From Catenovulum sediminis (GTDB taxonomy: Bacteria > Pseudomonadota > Gammaproteobacteria > Enterobacterales > Alteromonadaceae), in assembly GCF_040270295.1 (NCBI RefSeq), contig NZ_JBELOE010000228.1: a DNA stretch of 64,000 nucleotides; one strand, given 5' to 3'. Shown here in pieces: positions 60,967 through 64,000 of the stretch. The stretch's first letter is position 1. The number at the start of each line of letters is the position of its first letter. Below the pieces are notes generated by a model. The model had not been told where the DNA came from. It saw only the letters and a list, made by a program, of their open reading frames with translations, and made no database searches. The translations under genes and the position numbers were made by a program.

Positions 60967-61359
60967 TTAGTCGTCAATCGCAACATTTTCAAACTGAAGA
61001 TGGCACTTCCGCCTACTTAACATAGAATATTCAGGAATTTTTAGCACCTTCAACTTCCCGCGAGTACCAAATACAAATTCTAGCGATTGTGGATCTATAA
61101 CTTTAGGACTTTCAAAGAGGCTTTCAAAATTCCAGTGCCCTATAGTTTGCTGATCAATAATAGAACCCGATTCATCAATTAAATAGAAAATTATGTGTTC
61201 TGGGTCTAATTCTAGAATAGCAAGAAGCCAATCGTAGACCTCATATTGCGCTTCAAGAGTACGCCCGGAAAATGTTCCAGCTATTTGAATGCCATCTATG
61301 TATAAATAAACAAAGTTGTCGGTTATTTCTTCCAGTTTAATTCTATTTGTGATTTTCAT
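60967..61359 (-). CDS. Hypothetical protein, 130 aa
   Basis: A soluble beta-rich protein (MKITNRIKLEEITDNFVYLY, later YEVYDWLLAILELDPEHIIF) with no signal peptide and no recognised family. Amino-acid use is normal for a real gene, and it stands alone between the DUF2254 gene and GH86. Confidence 0.6.
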   Translation of the reverse strand: MKITNRIKLEEITDNFVYLYIDGIQIAGTFSGRTLEAQYEVYDWLLAILELDPEHIIFYLIDESGSIIDQQTIGHWNFESLFESPKVIDPQSLEFVFGTRGKLKVLKIPEYSMLSRRKCHLQFENVAIDD

Positions 61360-61474
61360 ATTCGTTTACCCCCCCGCTCAACTGGACCGTATGGTTATAA
61401 CATACAAGTGATAAAAATTTAAATTTTGTTTTTCAAATGTAAATATTTATTGAATGAAAAATTGTTATATGTAA

Positions 61475-61486
61475 AATGTTGACAAT
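61475..61486. promoter_or_regulatory. Candidate GntR operator upstream of GH86
   Basis: AATGTTGACAAT matches the locus palindrome ATTGTTAACAAT at ten of twelve positions and lies 34 bp before the GH86 start. It is a weaker match than the others. Confidence 0.4.
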
Positions 61487-61520
61487 CAATTCACAATACA
61501 ACAAAAAATGTGGTGTTTTT

Positions 61521-64000
61521 ATGTTCAACTATAAAGTAAAACCGGTTGTAATCATGGGGGCTGCATTATTAATGCACCCTGCCCTTGTATTCGCACAAAC
61601 TGAAACAGACATCAATTTAAATGTTAAACATTCAGTTGGTGGTGTCGCTGAGTTTGATCGCAAAAAATTTATTACTTTGCATGCAACGTTAAATGAAAAC
61701 GGATGGGACGGCGAAGAAGATAAACTAAAATACATGATGGAAGATTTAAATGTGTATTTTGGTCGTGATAACGGCTCTATGTTGTGGAATTTAAATCAGG
61801 CAAATGAAGATCCCAACCGCCCAGGTTATATTGACCCGAATTATATCAGCCAGAAAGGTCAGGAAAACCGTGAAATCCAATATGGCACGAATAGCGCGGA
61901 TAGACACCAATATGATGAGCATAACGATGTCATGATTGGCGGACAAACCAGTACATTTTGGCAAGGGCGTTCAACCCGACCTTGTTGCAATAAAGAAGGT
62001 TGGGAAATTGCCGGTGCGGACGCAATTGGTGAGTATATGGGTCGTTACGTTAACGAATTTTATCGTAATGACGGCGAAGCCCCTTCACAAGGTCAATCTC
62101 GCCCCAGATTAGTCGAAGTATTAAACGAACCCTTATACGAGCTTATTGATGGCGAAGCGGATTCTCATGTAACGCCACTTGATGTATTCCAGTTTCATAA
62201 TGACGTGGCAAGCACCTTTAAACAGTTTAACGATACCGCACTGATTGGTGGTTACACCACAGCTTTTCCAATTTTTGAAGAACGGGATTTTGCACGCTGG
62301 AATGAGCGTATGAAGCTTTTTATTGATACCAGCGGCGAATATATGGACTTCTTTTCAATCCATATATATGACTTTAACAACCTAGGAAATGATGGCAAAG
62401 TCAATTTTAAAGGCGGCCGCTTTGAAGCTACTTTTGATATGATGGAGCATTATTCTAATATTCGTTTAGGTGAAGTTAAGCCATTTGTACTATCTGAATA
62501 TGCTGGGCGAGATCATAAACTTGAAAAGAATTATTGGTCTTCTTATCGTGACTGGCAATCTATGAAAGCCATAAGCCCTTTGTTATTAACGCAAATGGCA
62601 CGACCCAATCAAATTTTAAAGTCGATTCCGTTTATCAATGTTAAAGCCATCTGGGGCACGTCTGATGGCATTCCTTATAATTGGCGTTTATTACGTCAAG
62701 AAAACGAATCAGAAGCTGGCTTAAGTGGCGACTGGGTATTTACCGATGTTGTTAAATTTTACGAGCTTTGGTCTGACGTAAGCGGCACCAGAGTTGATTC
62801 GAAAACCACCAATCCAGACGTATTAATTGATACTTATGTTGATGGCAATAAAGCCTACGTGATTCTAAGTAACTTAGAATACGAACAAGAAACGGTTTAT
62901 CTTAATTTATTTGGACATCAGCAAAATGATATTCAAAGTGTCAAAATTAAACACTTACACTTAGACGGAGCCAATGTTGCGCTAGACATTATAGAGCAAA
63001 ATGAAGCACCAGAAGATTTTACGCTGGATACTGAAGCAACAGCGATTATTGAATATACATTCAACAATGAGTTAGTGATAGATCATACCGCCAAAGAGGG
63101 TAAGTACTATGCATCAACTTACAACCAAGCAATTTCGGCAAATCAATCGACTAATTTTACCATTTCAAACGTATCGCTGAGCGAATATGGTGATGCAGTT
63201 TTAAGATTAGGTATTGGCCGCGCATTGGATAAAAGCCGAATTCCGCAGGTCACTTTTAATGGTGTAAACATTGATGTACCGACTAATTTTAGTGGTGATG
63301 AGCAAGAAAATCGTCCTGAGTTTTTCAGCTTGCTTGAAATTCCAGTCCCTTACGACTTATTGCAAGAAGATAACACAGTTTCAGTCACTTTCCCTGATGC
63401 AGGCGGCCGGATCAGCAGCGTTGCCATGCAAGTATTTGCACATAGCACGGATTTTCGAACGAAAAGCTCTCCGGTTACCGGTGTGGCTCTGTCACATGAT
63501 CAACATGTTTTAGCTGTTGGAGAAACAATTACGTTAGAAGGTAAAGCGTTACCTTTTTATGCACAAAATACCGCAGTCACTTTCTCGGTGGATAATACAG
63601 AGGTTGCTAGCATAACCGAAACGGGAGAGCTGACCGGTCTAAGTGCAGGTACAGTAGTTGTCACCGCAACTTCCGTTGAAGGGGGTTTTATAGCAGAAAG
63701 TACGATTACCGTCGAAGCACCCGTTGCGGCTTCATTGCAATTAGATAATCCAAGCCAATACGCAAACACCACTTACTATACCGATGGTACTTTGGATATT
63801 TCGAGCCTGTACAACGCTGGCACCGGCGAAACCGTTTCCGATCAATTTAGTGGGGTGAGCTATTTGCTGCGCCAGCTCAATGCAAATTGGGGTGTCGTAA
63901 AAGATTATTCTGCAGTAGATTATGGGGCAATTGGTAAACAAAGAGGGATCTCAACAGTCAGCATGCCACTTGAAAATGTTACACCTACTGCACAATTACC
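61521..64000 (+). CDS. GH86 beta-agarase/porphyranase, C-terminus beyond the window
   Basis: An open frame of 826 codons from ATG 61521 runs off the window. A signal peptide (VVIMGAALLMHPALVFA) is followed by the GH86 barrel, beginning EFDRKKFITLHATLNENGWD. Predicted catalytic residues are E203 (LVEVLNEPLYEL) as acid/base and E326 (FVLSEYAGRD) as nucleophile. A beta-rich domain typical of GH86 follows (about 410-640), then a BIG2 Ig-like domain (about 653-735) and the start of another module. GH86 enzymes cut agarose or porphyran internally. It would supply fragments to the lipoprotein GH50 enzymes. Confidence 0.92.
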   Translation, partial: MFNYKVKPVVIMGAALLMHPALVFAQTETDINLNVKHSVGGVAEFDRKKFITLHATLNENGWDGEEDKLKYMMEDLNVYFGRDNGSMLWNLNQANEDPNRPGYIDPNYISQKGQENREIQYGTNSADRHQYDEHNDVMIGGQTSTFWQGRSTRPCCNKEGWEIAGADAIGEYMGRYVNEFYRNDGEAPSQGQSRPRLVEVLNEPLYELIDGEADSHVTPLDVFQFHNDVASTFKQFNDTALIGGYTTAFPIFEERDFARWNERMKLFIDTSGEYMDFFSIHIYDFNNLGNDGKVNFKGGRFEATFDMMEHYSNIRLGEVKPFVLSEYAGRDHKLEKNYWSSYRDWQSMKAISPLLLTQMARPNQILKSIPFINVKAIWGTSDGIPYNWRLLRQENESEAGLSGDWVFTDVVKFYELWSDVSGTRVDSKTTNPDVLIDTYVDGNKAYVILSNLEYEQETVYLNLFGHQQNDIQSVKIKHLHLDGANVALDIIEQNEAPEDFTLDTEATAIIEYTFNNELVIDHTAKEGKYYASTYNQAISANQSTNFTISNVSLSEYGDAVLRLGIGRALDKSRIPQVTFNGVNIDVPTNFSGDEQENRPEFFSLLEIPVPYDLLQEDNTVSVTFPDAGGRISSVAMQVFAHSTDFRTKSSPVTGVALSHDQHVLAVGETITLEGKALPFYAQNTAVTFSVDNTEVASITETGELTGLSAGTVVVTATSVEGGFIAESTITVEAPVAASLQLDNPSQYANTTYYTDGTLDISSLYNAGTGETVSDQFSGVSYLLRQLNANWGVVKDYSAVDYGAIGKQRGISTVSMPLENVTPTAQL

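Noticed and set aside
1..64000. tRNA or rRNA genes
   Set aside because: No cloverleaf-like or rRNA-like sequence was noticed in the gene-free stretches; a covariance-model scan would be decisive.

Overview
The window looks like the chromosome of a marine, agar-degrading gammaproteobacterium of the Alteromonadales (Catenovulum/Paraglaciecola-like). This rests on gene content: three GH50 beta-agarases, a GH86 agarase/porphyranase, sulfatases, several large TonB-dependent receptors (TBDRs) and an AT-rich sequence. The genus is an inference. No rRNA, tRNA or CRISPR array was seen.

Region 1 (1-6.4 kb) is a decayed defence/toxin-antitoxin patch. It holds a Phd/YefM antitoxin cut by the window edge and a RelE-like toxin translationally coupled to a 638-aa TPR protein. 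It also holds an AbiV abortive-infection gene, broken by an IS5-family element with a CTAG target duplication and by a second in-frame stop, and an Mrr-like nuclease. Region 2 (6.4-11.5 kb) starts with a deletion scar joining truncated AhpD-like and AraC genes. A LysR regulator follows, divergent from a GST / flavin-binding (PNPOx-like) / DUF1348 / BASS-transporter operon, then msrA.

Region 3 (11.6-24.1 kb) has a TBDR with an EamA permease and an unusual sulfatase. Next comes a minus-strand cell-surface signalling cassette: ECF sigma, FecR, a TBDR with an STN signalling domain, and a related TBDR without STN. Region 4 (24.1-33 kb) carries a DUF839 Tat-exported protein, a PI-PLC-like phosphodiesterase and a 1479-aa secreted mosaic protein (LamG, one CxxCH haem motif, three carbohydrate-binding-like repeats and two BIG2 domains). 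A five-copy REP/BIME-like array follows.

Region 5 (33-54 kb) is the agar-utilisation locus. On the minus strand are a GntR regulator, a galactonate dehydratase-type enolase-superfamily enzyme, an MFS transporter, KDG kinase, KDPG aldolase, GH50-1 and an SMP-30 lactonase-like lipoprotein. On the plus strand are a TBDR, a tryptophan-halogenase-family protein, a SapC-like protein, GH50-2, a sulfatase and GH50-3. An ATTGTTAACAAT-like palindrome recurs upstream of gntR, the TBDR, eda, the sulfatase-GH50-3 unit and the distant GH86 gene, suggesting one GntR regulon. Working model: sulfatases remove sulfate, GH86 and the GH50 lipoproteins cut the chains, TBDRs import oligosaccharides, and the dehydratase/kinase/aldolase enzymes send galactose-derived acids to pyruvate and triose phosphate. 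No GH117, anhydrogalactose dehydrogenase or obvious anhydrogalactonate cycloisomerase is present here.

Region 6 (54-64 kb) holds an FKBP prolyl isomerase, an OsmC-YcaO fusion, a small membrane protein, a frameshifted DinB-family gene, an endonuclease/exonuclease/phosphatase-family membrane protein split by an in-frame stop, a DUF2254 protein, one unknown, and a GH86 gene that runs off the window end.
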